From positions 1 through 7,664 of the forward strand of contig CALEQS010000278.1 in the NCBI GenBank assembly GCA_937907975.1: a stretch of 7,664 nt of DNA, in the 5' to 3' direction. The notes beneath the pieces were generated by a model. It saw only the letters and a program-made list of their open reading frames with translations. It ran no database searches and was not told the origin of the DNA. Position 1 is the stretch's first letter; the number at the start of each line of letters is the position of its first letter. Positions 1 through 5,906 of the stretch are shown here, in pieces. Made by a program: the position numbers and the translations under genes. Origin of the DNA: an uncultured Clostridia bacterium. Its GTDB lineage: Bacteria; Bacillota; Clostridia; Oscillospirales; Oscillospiraceae.

Positions 1-764
1 ACAACCTGAACCACGGCCTCATCAAGGACCCCACCGGCCTCGGCCCCAAGACCATTCCCGAGACCCGGCAGTCCCGCGCCTTCGGTGACCCGATGATTTA
101 TCTGAACGTCACTGCCGTCATGCGCCGCTGCGATCCGGAGAACAAGGATCTGTACGATCAGCGCGCCCGTGAGTGCGTGGAGGAGATCATCAGATACCAC
201 TACAAGCCCGAGCTGAAGTGCGTGCTGGAGACCGTCGGCGTGGACGGCTCCCTCCAGACCGACACCACCGCCGGCCGCGTCGTCAACCCCGGCCACGACA
301 TCGAGGGCAGCTGGTTCCTGGAGGAGCAGGCCAACTATGAGGGGGATCAGGCGCTGAGTGAGACTGCTCAGAACATCTTCCACAACGCCATTAATGCTGG
401 CTGGGACGAGAAGTACGGTGGTCTGCTCTACTTCATCGACTGCATGGGTTGCCCGCCTGAGGCCTATGAGCATGACATGAAGCTCTGGTGGCCCCACAAC
501 GAGATCCTGATCGCCTCCATGATGTTCTACCGTGACACCGGCGACCAGTATTATCTGGACTGGTTCTACAAAACTGCCGAGTACGCCAAGGAGCACTTTG
601 CCGATCCCGAGTTCGGCGAGTGGTACGGCTACCTGCGTCGGGATGGTCTGCCCACCGAGCCTGCCTGCAAGGGCAGCACCTTCAAGGGGCCCTTCCATGT
701 GCCGCGCTGCCTGATCTATCTGGACAAGATGATGGATGAGGTCGAGGCCAAAGCGGAAGCCTGA
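1..764 (+). CDS. N-acylglucosamine 2-epimerase (AGE/RnBP family), 3' part only
   Basis: The reading frame is already open at base 3 (NLNHGLIKDPTGLG...) and runs to TGA 762-764, so the true start lies upstream and the first in-window ATG (93) is internal. About 253 C-terminal residues are present of a family usually near 390-420 residues. Enzymes of this family reversibly convert N-acetylmannosamine to N-acetylglucosamine in the cytoplasm on an (alpha/alpha)6 barrel. Both catalytic-type histidines are visible: His in NPGHDIEGSWF (codon 294-296) and His in FKGPFHVPRC (codon 696-698). KLWWPHNE and EFGEWYGYL are also family blocks. The KGxxFKGxFHVPRCL ending resembles animal renin-binding protein/AGE rather than cellobiose 2-epimerase, which as I recall has a different block there. 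The gene is followed after 69 bp by an RpiR regulator and is probably in the same operon. In a sialic acid pathway it would act after the lyase. Family is sure, exact substrate inferred. Confidence 0.9.
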   Translation, partial: NLNHGLIKDPTGLGPKTIPETRQSRAFGDPMIYLNVTAVMRRCDPENKDLYDQRARECVEEIIRYHYKPELKCVLETVGVDGSLQTDTTAGRVVNPGHDIEGSWFLEEQANYEGDQALSETAQNIFHNAINAGWDEKYGGLLYFIDCMGCPPEAYEHDMKLWWPHNEILIASMMFYRDTGDQYYLDWFYKTAEYAKEHFADPEFGEWYGYLRRDGLPTEPACKGSTFKGPFHVPRCLIYLDKMMDEVEAKAEA

Positions 765-775
765 TCGAAGCAGTA

Positions 776-801
776 CGGCATGGGGCCCTGCGCCCCTGCC
801 G
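776..801 (+). other. intercistronic hairpin between epimerase and regulator genes
   Basis: CGGCA (776-780) and GGGGC (782-786) pair with GCCCC (792-796) and TGCCG (797-801), leaving one bulged T at 781 and loop CCTGC. This gives a GC-rich 10-bp stem 12 bases after the epimerase stop. No T-run follows, so it is not a standard intrinsic terminator. It may protect the 3' end of the upstream message or lower flow into the regulator gene (inference). Confidence 0.5.
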
Positions 802-833
802 CCGACACAGAGAGAGGACCAAAAGGTGAAAGC

Positions 834-1715
834 ATGACGGAACAGGCGAAGATCGGCAATGTATTTGCCAATATCAGCAACAGCTATTTCCACTTGACGG
901 TTTCGGAGAAAAAAGTGGCAGACTATGTGCTGGCCCACAAGACGGACGTGCAGTTCATGTCCATCTCCGAGCTGGCCTATGAGAGCGGCGTGGCGGAGGC
1001 CACGATCTCCCGTTTCTGCCGCCGCCTGCGGCTGAAGGGCTATAACGCATTCAAGCTGGCCGTGGCCAAGGCGACAGCCGAGGAGCACGGCGGCATCAGC
1101 CCCACCATGGAGGGACAGGAGGGGGAGATCACTCCTGAGGATTCCATTGCAGAGCTGTGCCGTAAGCTGTATACCGCTCAGACCTCTGCGATTGCCCAGA
1201 GCATGGAGCTGGTGCATCCGGAGCAGATCACGGCGGCGGTGGATCTGCTCTGCAGTGCGCGCCGGGTGTGCTGCATGGGACAGGGAGGCTCCATGATCCT
1301 GGCGGAAGAGGCAGCCCACATTTTCTCTACTGTTTCCGAAAAGTTCTGGTTCATGGCGGATTCCCATAAGCAGGCCAGCACCATTGCCCTGACCGGGCCG
1401 GAGGATGTGCTGTTGTTCTTCTCCTACTCCGGCTCCACCAAGGAACTGATGGAGCTGACCCAGATCGCCCGGGAGCGCGGGGCAAAGATCATCCTTGTGA
1501 CCCGTTTTTCCCGCTCGCCCGGCGCGGCGCAGGCCGATGTGGTGCTCCAGTGCGGCTCCTATGAGGGACCGCTCCAGCTGGGCAGTATGCCAGCCCGGAT
1601 GGCGCAGCTCTTCATTGTGGATGTGATCTATAATGAGTTCATCCGCCGGGATCCTGAGCGGTGCCACCACAATCAGGAGCTCATCGCCAACGCACTGGCG
1701 GAAAAGCACATCTGA
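834..1715 (+). CDS. MurR/RpiR-family transcriptional regulator with SIS domain
   Basis: A 293-residue protein with the standard two-domain layout. Residues about 5-80 form the HTH_6 DNA-binding domain, with the helix-turn-helix around 43-74 (SISELAYESGVAEATISRF). Residues about 128-258 form a SIS sugar-phosphate-binding domain, with the SYSGSTKE phosphate loop at 197-204. Family members bind palindromic operators, and a sugar phosphate such as GlcNAc-6-P or ManNAc-6-P alters binding. Several nan regulators belong here. ATG 834 is chosen because AAGGTGA (823-829) sits at good spacing and the protein begins where family members usually do. The in-frame ATG at 780 lies inside a hairpin and adds 18 residues unlike the family. 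The gene ends 36 bp before the YesL gene. Likely targets are the dyads between the esterase and binding-protein genes (inference). Repressor or activator mode cannot be read from the sequence. Confidence 0.92.
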   Translation: MTEQAKIGNVFANISNSYFHLTVSEKKVADYVLAHKTDVQFMSISELAYESGVAEATISRFCRRLRLKGYNAFKLAVAKATAEEHGGISPTMEGQEGEITPEDSIAELCRKLYTAQTSAIAQSMELVHPEQITAAVDLLCSARRVCCMGQGGSMILAEEAAHIFSTVSEKFWFMADSHKQASTIALTGPEDVLLFFSYSGSTKELMELTQIARERGAKIILVTRFSRSPGAAQADVVLQCGSYEGPLQLGSMPARMAQLFIVDVIYNEFIRRDPERCHHNQELIANALAEKHI

Positions 1716-1751
1716 CGCAGTTCGTTTTATATGGCAGGTTAGGAGGGGCCT

Positions 1752-2420
1752 ATGTTCCGACAGGTATTTGACCCGGACAATCTATTCTGGCGCACGATGG
1801 CCCGGGGCGTAGACTTTGTGGGGCTGAGCATTTTCTGGATCGCCCTCTGTCTGCCCGTCGTGACCATCGGCCCGGCCACTGCGGCGCTCTACTACACAGT
1901 GGTCAAGGTGTTCCGTCATAAGTCGGATGACGGAGCCTTCGGAATGTACTGGAAGGCTTTCGTGCAGAACCTGCGCCGGGGCATTCCGGCCACGCTGATC
2001 TTTATCCCGGTCATGCTGCTGCTGGCCTACGGTTACGCGGTCATGCGGGCCAATGCGGTCAGCAGTCAGGGCGTGATGATGTTTGTGGCCTATTACATCG
2101 TCCTGCTGATCCCGGTGGGGATGTTCTGCTATCTGTTTCCCATGCTGGGGCGGTTCGATATGAGCGTGAAGGAATTGTTCCGCACCTCATTTATCCTCGC
2201 GATCCGCCACCTGCCCTCCACTTTCGTGGTGGTGCTGCTGACGGTGCAGATGGTCATTTTCGGCCTGGAGCGGTGGTGGCCAGTGGTGTTTGCGCCGACG
2301 CTCACCGTCCTGCTGGTGTCGCTGTTCCTGGAGCGCATCTTCCCCAAGTACCTCAATGATGAGGAGCGGGCAAAGCTGGAGGATAAGCCGCCGGAGGACG
2401 AAGACGAAACTGAAGATTAA
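1752..2420 (+). CDS. YesL/DUF624-family integral membrane protein
   Basis: A 222-residue membrane protein with about five hydrophobic spans, near residues 21-40, 79-98, 108-130, 155-172 and 176-195, then a very acidic tail (EERAKLEDKPPEDEDETED). The N-terminal pattern FxxDNLFWRTMxRxxDxxxLSxxWIxxCLPVVTIGPATAALYY is the hallmark of the YesL family, named from a B. subtilis gene in a pectin/rhamnogalacturonan locus. The molecular role is unknown. Family members recur beside CUT1 sugar transporters in Firmicutes, which fits this neighbourhood. AGGAGGGG (1741-1748) lies 3 bases before ATG 1752, slightly close but very strong. It is the last gene of the left operon and is followed at once by a strong terminator hairpin. 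An accessory role in transport, signalling or envelope response is possible but nothing here decides it. Confidence 0.85.
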   Translation: MFRQVFDPDNLFWRTMARGVDFVGLSIFWIALCLPVVTIGPATAALYYTVVKVFRHKSDDGAFGMYWKAFVQNLRRGIPATLIFIPVMLLLAYGYAVMRANAVSSQGVMMFVAYYIVLLIPVGMFCYLFPMLGRFDMSVKELFRTSFILAIRHLPSTFVVVLLTVQMVIFGLERWWPVVFAPTLTVLLVSLFLERIFPKYLNDEERAKLEDKPPEDEDETED

Positions 2421-2423
2421 GCA

Positions 2424-2467
2424 AAATGCAAAGGAGCATTGCCAAATGGCAATGCTCCTTTGCATTT
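2424..2467. terminator. bidirectional intrinsic terminator between convergent genes
   Basis: A perfect 20-bp inverted repeat (2424-2443 and 2448-2467) with an AAAT loop starts 3 bases after the YesL stop. The A-rich base of the stem gives T-rich ends on both strands. On the minus strand the stem is followed by TTTTGCTT, a good tail for the esterase gene, whose stop is at 2484. On the plus strand the tail is the TTTGCATTT inside the right arm, then GAAAAG. It most likely serves both transcripts. Confidence 0.85.
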
Positions 2468-2483
2468 GAAAAGTATACTGAGA

Positions 2484-3122
2484 TCACACGATGGCGGGCA
2501 CCAGCTTGGCCAGCCTTGCGGCCAGCTCGGCGTGGCCGGCGCGGGTCAGGTGCATGAAGTCGATCTGGTTGAATTCACAGCCCTCGGCGTCCAGGAAGTG
2601 GCAGCCAAGTCCGGCGGCGGTCTTCTTGAACTGCTCGGCCACGCCCTGAGAGCGCTCCACACAGCCGTCGCCCATGGCGTCGTCGTGGAAGCCAGGCTTG
2701 ATGGAGGGGGGCGCAACGATCAGAATGTTGGGCTTGTGGCTGCCCCAGCAGTCCACGCTCATGGCCTTGCGCACCAGACGATCCATACCAAGACCGATGC
2801 AGGTGGCGTTGGCGCCGAAGCGCTCTTTGGTGTCATTGGTGCCCAACATGATGATGAGCAGGTCGATGTTCTCATGGCTCTTGAGCAGAGGATAGGCGAC
2901 GCTCAGTGCATCCATGCTCTCATGGAGCGGGTCGACGAATACCGTGGTGCGGCCGGACAGGCCCTCCTCGGTGACCAGATAGTCCTCGCCCAGCGCCTTC
3001 TGCAGCAGGCAGGTCCAGCGCTCGTCCTCGTTGAAGCGGATGCCGCCGTCAGCGCAGTCGGTGGGATCGGCGCAGTAGCCGTGGGTGTTGGAATCGCCCA
3101 GGCAGAGAATGTGCTTTTTCAT
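2484..3122 (-). CDS. SGNH/GDSL-type esterase, cytoplasmic
   Basis: A 212-residue protein with all SGNH blocks: GDSNTHG at residues 9-15 (nucleophile Ser11), GLSGRT at 54-59 (oxyanion Gly), LGTND at 93-97 (Asn96), and DFMHLT at 188-193 with Asp188 and His191 completing the triad. There is no signal peptide or membrane span, so it should act on an imported compound. The best start is ATG 3122 (reading leftward), about 10 bases after AAAGGA (3133-3138). A GTG three codons earlier (3131) is only one base from that site and is unlikely. It is transcribed divergently from the ABC operon from its own promoter at 3208-3236. Family members remove acetyl or other acyl groups from sugars, lipids and esters. 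Given the epimerase and importer beside it, an O-acetyl amino-sugar or O-acetyl sialate esterase is a reasonable guess, but the substrate cannot be read from the sequence. Confidence 0.9.
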   Translation of the reverse strand: MKKHILCLGDSNTHGYCADPTDCADGGIRFNEDERWTCLLQKALGEDYLVTEEGLSGRTTVFVDPLHESMDALSVAYPLLKSHENIDLLIIMLGTNDTKERFGANATCIGLGMDRLVRKAMSVDCWGSHKPNILIVAPPSIKPGFHDDAMGDGCVERSQGVAEQFKKTAAGLGCHFLDAEGCEFNQIDFMHLTRAGHAELAARLAKLVPAIV

Positions 3123-3150
3123 GTGTTTCACGTCCTTTGTTTTATTGTCA

Positions 3151-3163
3151 GAAAATAATTTTC
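3151..3163. promoter_or_regulatory. GAAAAT-A-ATTTTC dyad in esterase leader
   Basis: This is a perfect 13-base palindrome (6+1+6) about 28 bp upstream of the esterase start codon and inside its predicted 5' UTR. The same GAAAAT/ATTTTC halves recur at 3260-3303 before the transporter promoter. Candidate operator for the RpiR protein (inference). A/T-rich DNA makes short dyads of this sort fairly common, so confidence is moderate. Confidence 0.45.
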
Positions 3164-3207
3164 ATGTACTGCAATTGAACACAGGGGGCGTCTGCCGCCT
3201 GAATTTC

Positions 3208-3236
3208 AGTGTAACGATAGGAATTTGAAAAGTCAA
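3208..3236 (-). promoter_or_regulatory. sigma-A promoter for the SGNH esterase
   Basis: Read on the minus strand: -35 TTGACT (3236-3231), a 17-bp spacer, and -10 TACACT (3213-3208). Transcription should begin near 3201, giving a leader of about 80 bases. The perfect palindrome CTGAATTTCAG (3199-3209, one central T) overlaps the -10 end and the predicted start point, where a repressor would block initiation (inference). Confidence 0.65.
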
Positions 3237-3259
3237 GCGGGAAGGGAGCGAATCATATC

Positions 3260-3303
3260 GAAAATTGAAAAATTTTTCTCCACTCTGAAAATATGAAATT
3301 TTC
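3260..3303. promoter_or_regulatory. pair of AT-rich dyads upstream of the transporter promoter
   Basis: Two dyads sit just upstream of the -35 box: GAAAAATTTTTC (3267-3278, perfect 12-base palindrome, preceded by a further GAAAAT half at 3260-3265) and GAAAAT-ATGAA-ATTTTC (3287-3303). Their centres are about 22 bp apart, near two helical turns, so two dimers could bind the same DNA face. They could be RpiR sites or an UP element for RNA polymerase, since the second lies about 49-65 bp upstream of the predicted start. Function is inferred. Confidence 0.45.
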
Positions 3304-3316
3304 TTTCTAAATTCAC

Positions 3317-3345
3317 TTGACAGAGATGGAAGTATTTTGTACAAT
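3317..3345 (+). promoter_or_regulatory. near-consensus sigma-A promoter for the ABC transporter operon
   Basis: The -35 box is TTGACA (3317-3322), a perfect match. The spacer is exactly 17 bp and the -10 box is TACAAT (3340-3345), 5 of 6 matches. The AT-rich DNA upstream could add an UP element. Predicted start is about 3351-3353, leaving a leader of about 65 bases. A promoter this strong normally implies either constitutive high expression or tight repression. Confidence 0.85.
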
Positions 3346-3348
3346 CTT

Positions 3349-3377
3349 CACAGATGGAACGCAAGTTCCATCCTGTG
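3349..3377 (+). promoter_or_regulatory. hairpin/dyad at the predicted 5' end of the transporter mRNA
   Basis: CACAGATGGAAC (3349-3360) pairs with GTTCCATCCTGTG (3365-3377) through 12 bp with one bulged base, closed by GCAA (3361-3364), a GNRA-type tetraloop. The core GATGGAAC/GTTCCATC is perfect. It begins at or within a few bases of the predicted transcription start. It could be an operator overlapping the start point or a 5'-terminal stem-loop that slows mRNA decay. The half-site AGATGGAA also occurs in direct orientation at 3324-3331, between the -35 and -10 boxes, which favours a protein-binding role. Confidence 0.55.
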
Positions 3378-3401
3378 CATTTGTAATATGTGCAATTGTA
3401 A
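3374..3401 (+). repeat. tandem repeat TGTGCAWTTGTAA, 15-bp period, in the leader
   Basis: TGTGCATTTGTAA (3374-3386) and TGTGCAATTGTAA (3389-3401) differ at one of 13 bases and are separated by TA. They lie between the 5' hairpin and the ribosome site GGAGG (3405-3409). TGCAATTG also occurs at 3170-3177 in the esterase leader. This might be a second regulator's site or an RNA feature. Function unknown. Confidence 0.5.
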
Positions 3402-3416
3402 AAAGGAGGACAAAAA

Positions 3417-4796
3417 ATGAAGAAGATCCTTGCTCTGGTTCTGTCTCTGGCTATGGTCGCCGCTCTGGCGTCCTGCGGCGGCGGCAGCTCCAAGCCCGCT
3501 GCCAGCAGCGGTGCCGCCAACAGCGCTCCTGCCGCTTCCGGCGACAAGTCCAGCGCACCCGCCGCTTCCGGCGATTCCGCTGAGGAGATCACTCTGTGGA
3601 CCTACCCCATCGGCGATTGGGGTAAAGAGGATGTCGTTAAGGGCCTGACCGACGCCTTCACTGCCGAGACCGGCATCAAGGTCAACGTCGAGTACCTGGA
3701 CTACACCAACGGCGACGATAAGGTCAACTCCGCCATCACCGCCAAGAATGCTCCCGATGTCATCATGGAAGGCCCTGAGCGTCTGGTTGCCAACTGGGGC
3801 GCCAACGGTTACATGGTCGACCTGTCCGATCTGATGGATGACACCGACAAGTCCGAGATCTATGAGAACGTGCTGTCCGCCTGCACCAACAGCGAGGGCG
3901 CCGTCTATGAGTATCCTCTGGTCATGACTGCCCACTGCATGGCTGTCAACCTGGACGCCTTCAAGGAGGCCGGTGCCGATCAGTATCTGGATCTCACCAC
4001 CCACACCTGGACCACCGAGAACTTCATCAAGGCTGTTGACGCTCTGTATGCGCAGTACGGTGACACCGTCGCCGCTGTCTACTGTGCCGGTCAGGGCGGC
4101 GATCAGGGCACCCGCGCTCTGGTCAACAATATGTATGGCGGCACCTTCACCAATGCTGACCACACTGCCTACACCTGGGACGACCCCGCCAACATCAAGG
4201 CTCTGGAGCAGCTGAAGAGCATGGACGGTATTGCCTTCGACGCCTCTCTGGCTGGCGGCGACGAGATCGCCAAGTTCTATCAGGGCACCCTGAAGATGGC
4301 TTTCTGCTGGAACATTGCCCAGCAGCTGAACCCCAACGCCGCTGATACCGGCGCTGGCAAGACCATCAGCGGCGATGAGATCGCTTTCATGAGCTTCCCC
4401 TCCGAGACCGGCGAGAGCAAGCTCTGCGGCGGCATCTGGGGCTTCGGCGTGTTCAACAACGGCGACGACGGCAAGATTGCTGCCGCCAAGGAGTTCATCA
4501 AGTATATGTGCGACTCCGAGCACACTGCTGACGCTGTCAAGGCTGCCAACTACTTCGCCGTCCGCGATACCGCCGAGGGCACTGACCTGACCGGTATCTG
4601 GGCTGACAACGAGATCATGAAGGAGTATCAGGTCCTGATGCCTTACCTGGGCGACTATTATCAGGTCACCACTGGCTGGGCTGGCGCTCGTACCGCTTGG
4701 TGGAACATGCTGCAGAAGATCGGCGAGGGTGCTGATGTCACCGAGACCGTGCAGTCCTACATGGCTGAGGCCAACAACCCCACCACTGAGGGTTAA
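3417..4796 (+). CDS. CUT1-family ABC transporter sugar-binding lipoprotein
   Basis: A 459-residue extracytoplasmic binding protein that delivers substrate to the permeases encoded downstream. It has a lipoprotein signal peptide: KK, a hydrophobic stretch 4-17, and lipobox LASC with Cys20 as the lipidated residue. Residues about 21-55 are a flexible Gly/Ser/Ala/Pro linker with SAPAASGD twice (36-43, 46-53). The fold begins near ITLWTYP (58-64), and the whole mature region has the SBP_bac_1/8 look of sugar and oligosaccharide binders, including a late aromatic-rich segment (GDYYQVTTGWAGARTAWW). AAAGGAGG lies 7 bases before ATG 3417, and the leader follows a near-consensus promoter, so high expression is expected. 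A terminator-like hairpin follows the gene. The ligand cannot be told from the sequence. The neighbouring epimerase suggests sialic acid, ManNAc or an amino-sugar oligosaccharide (inference). Confidence 0.93.
   Translation: MKKILALVLSLAMVAALASCGGGSSKPAASSGAANSAPAASGDKSSAPAASGDSAEEITLWTYPIGDWGKEDVVKGLTDAFTAETGIKVNVEYLDYTNGDDKVNSAITAKNAPDVIMEGPERLVANWGANGYMVDLSDLMDDTDKSEIYENVLSACTNSEGAVYEYPLVMTAHCMAVNLDAFKEAGADQYLDLTTHTWTTENFIKAVDALYAQYGDTVAAVYCAGQGGDQGTRALVNNMYGGTFTNADHTAYTWDDPANIKALEQLKSMDGIAFDASLAGGDEIAKFYQGTLKMAFCWNIAQQLNPNAADTGAGKTISGDEIAFMSFPSETGESKLCGGIWGFGVFNNGDDGKIAAAKEFIKYMCDSEHTADAVKAANYFAVRDTAEGTDLTGIWADNEIMKEYQVLMPYLGDYYQVTTGWAGARTAWWNMLQKIGEGADVTETVQSYMAEANNPTTEG
3531..3574 (+). 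repeat. 30-bp-period direct repeat encoding the lipoprotein linker
   Basis: GCCGCTTCCGGCGA occurs identically at 3531-3544 and 3561-3574 and encodes the two AASGD units of the surface linker. Such linkers tolerate repeat gain and loss, so length may vary between strains. Confidence 0.7.
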
Positions 4797-4837
4797 TTTT
4801 CCCGCCAAGTGAGAATCCTGAATGAAATCGGGTTCCG

Positions 4838-4876
4838 CGCCCCTCCCCTGTATGCGCGGGGGAGGGGCGTTATTTT
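4838..4876 (+). terminator. terminator-like hairpin after the binding-protein gene
   Basis: CGCCCCTCCCC (4838-4848) pairs perfectly with GGGGAGGGGCG (4859-4869) around a 10-base loop and is followed by TTATTTT (4870-4876). This is a classic intrinsic terminator on the plus strand only. Because the next transporter gene follows with no clear new promoter, it probably works as a partial terminator, giving more binding protein than permease. The 179-bp gap between the binding-protein stop and the TTG start at 4976 holds nothing else that I recognise. Confidence 0.8.
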
Positions 4877-4975
4877 CCACGGACGGGGATATGCATGGTT
4901 GGTCTGACCATGAGTCGGACCCATGATGCGTATCCCTATCCAATTCATTTTCTTTTGAGAGAGGAGCGATCTGCT

Positions 4976-5890
4976 TTGGCTAAAGCACCCAAACATACCA
5001 TGAGCCGCGCTCTGGTAAGACGGGAGACGATCTCGGGCTATCTGTTTCTTCTGCCCAGCCTGATCTTCTTCCTCGGCTTTGTCGTGTTTCCGATGGTGTA
5101 TTGCATTATTCTCAGCTTGACAGATGCCAATATGTACACCGAAGGTCTGGGCAATTTCGTCGGTCTGGAAAACTTCATTGACCTCTGGCGTGACTCAGTC
5201 TTTCTGGAAGCGCTGAAGAATACCTTTATCATCGTAGTTGTCAGCGTGCCCACCGTATGCGCCTTCTCCCTGTGGGTCTCCTCGGCGATCTACAAGCTGA
5301 AGGGCCCGCTGCTGAGCGCCTTCCGCTGCATCTTCTACCTGCCCGTGGTCACCGGCTCTGTGGCCGTCACCGTGGTGTGGAAGTGGATGTTTGACAACTA
5401 CACCGGCATCTTCAACTTCGTGCTGAAGGGCACCGGCCTCATTGACAAGAACATCAACTGGCTGGGCGACAGCCGCTTCGCCCTCTGGTGCATCATCCTG
5501 ATCCTGTTCACCACCTCCGTGGGTCAGCCCATCGTGCTGTATGTCTCTGCACTGGGCAATGTGGACGCCACCCTTGTCGAAGCTGCCAAGGTGGACGGTG
5601 CCACCGATCTGCAGGTGTTCTGGAGGATCAAGTGGCCCCAGATGATGCCCACCACCCTTTATATTCTGGTCATCACCACCATCAACTCCTTCCAGTGCTT
5701 CGCACTGATCCAGCTGTTGACTTCCGGCGGTTCCGGTACGAACACGGTGATGTACTATATCTACTACACCGCTTTCAAACTGACAGAGCAGAGCGGCCAC
5801 TTCGGCTATGCCAACGCCATGGGCGTGATCCTGGCCATCTTCATCGGCCTGCTGTCTGCGCTGCAGTTCAAGCTGGCAAAAGAAAAGTAA
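4976..5890 (+). CDS. CUT1 ABC transporter permease, UgpA/MalF-like
   Basis: A 304-residue inner-membrane permease that forms half of the translocation pore. An N-terminal cytoplasmic stretch (MAKAPKHTMSRALVRRE) leads into the first span near 21-44. Further spans lie near 81-103, 117-137, 168-190, 224-246 and 281-300. The EAA loop that contacts the ATPase is clear at 202-221 (EAAKVDGATDLQVFWRIKWP). Start choice: TTG 4976 has AGAGGAG (4960-4966) at 9 bases and gives the usual family length. ATG 4895 lacks a good ribosome site and would add 27 residues close to the terminator. ATG 5000 also lacks one. The family is COG1175-like (UgpA, LacF, MalF short form). It is followed after 16 bp by the second permease gene, and the two presumably form a heterodimer. 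Confidence 0.92.
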   Translation: MAKAPKHTMSRALVRRETISGYLFLLPSLIFFLGFVVFPMVYCIILSLTDANMYTEGLGNFVGLENFIDLWRDSVFLEALKNTFIIVVVSVPTVCAFSLWVSSAIYKLKGPLLSAFRCIFYLPVVTGSVAVTVVWKWMFDNYTGIFNFVLKGTGLIDKNINWLGDSRFALWCIILILFTTSVGQPIVLYVSALGNVDATLVEAAKVDGATDLQVFWRIKWPQMMPTTLYILVITTINSFQCFALIQLLTSGGSGTNTVMYYIYYTAFKLTEQSGHFGYANAMGVILAIFIGLLSALQFKLAKEK

Positions 5891-5906
5891 GGGGGCGTAG
5901 GAAGTT

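Noticed and set aside
1..764. Cellobiose 2-epimerase as the identity of the first gene
   Set aside because: The C-terminal FKGPFHVPRC block and spacing match AGE/renin-binding proteins better, although both share the same fold family.
2439..3158. 239-codon plus-strand frame over the esterase gene
   Set aside because: It starts inside the terminator hairpin and lacks a ribosome site. The minus-strand SGNH gene has all catalytic motifs.
3132..3416. CcpA (cre) site in the divergent control region
   Set aside because: Each CG dinucleotide was checked against the TGNAANCG half and none fits with acceptable mismatches.
3348..4943. 531-codon open frame on the minus strand opposite the binding-protein gene
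   Set aside because: It mirrors a clear lipoprotein gene with signal peptide, lipobox and family fold. The antisense translation is Val/Gly/Leu/Ile-rich without recognisable domains. Long antisense frames arise from the GC-rich codon use here.
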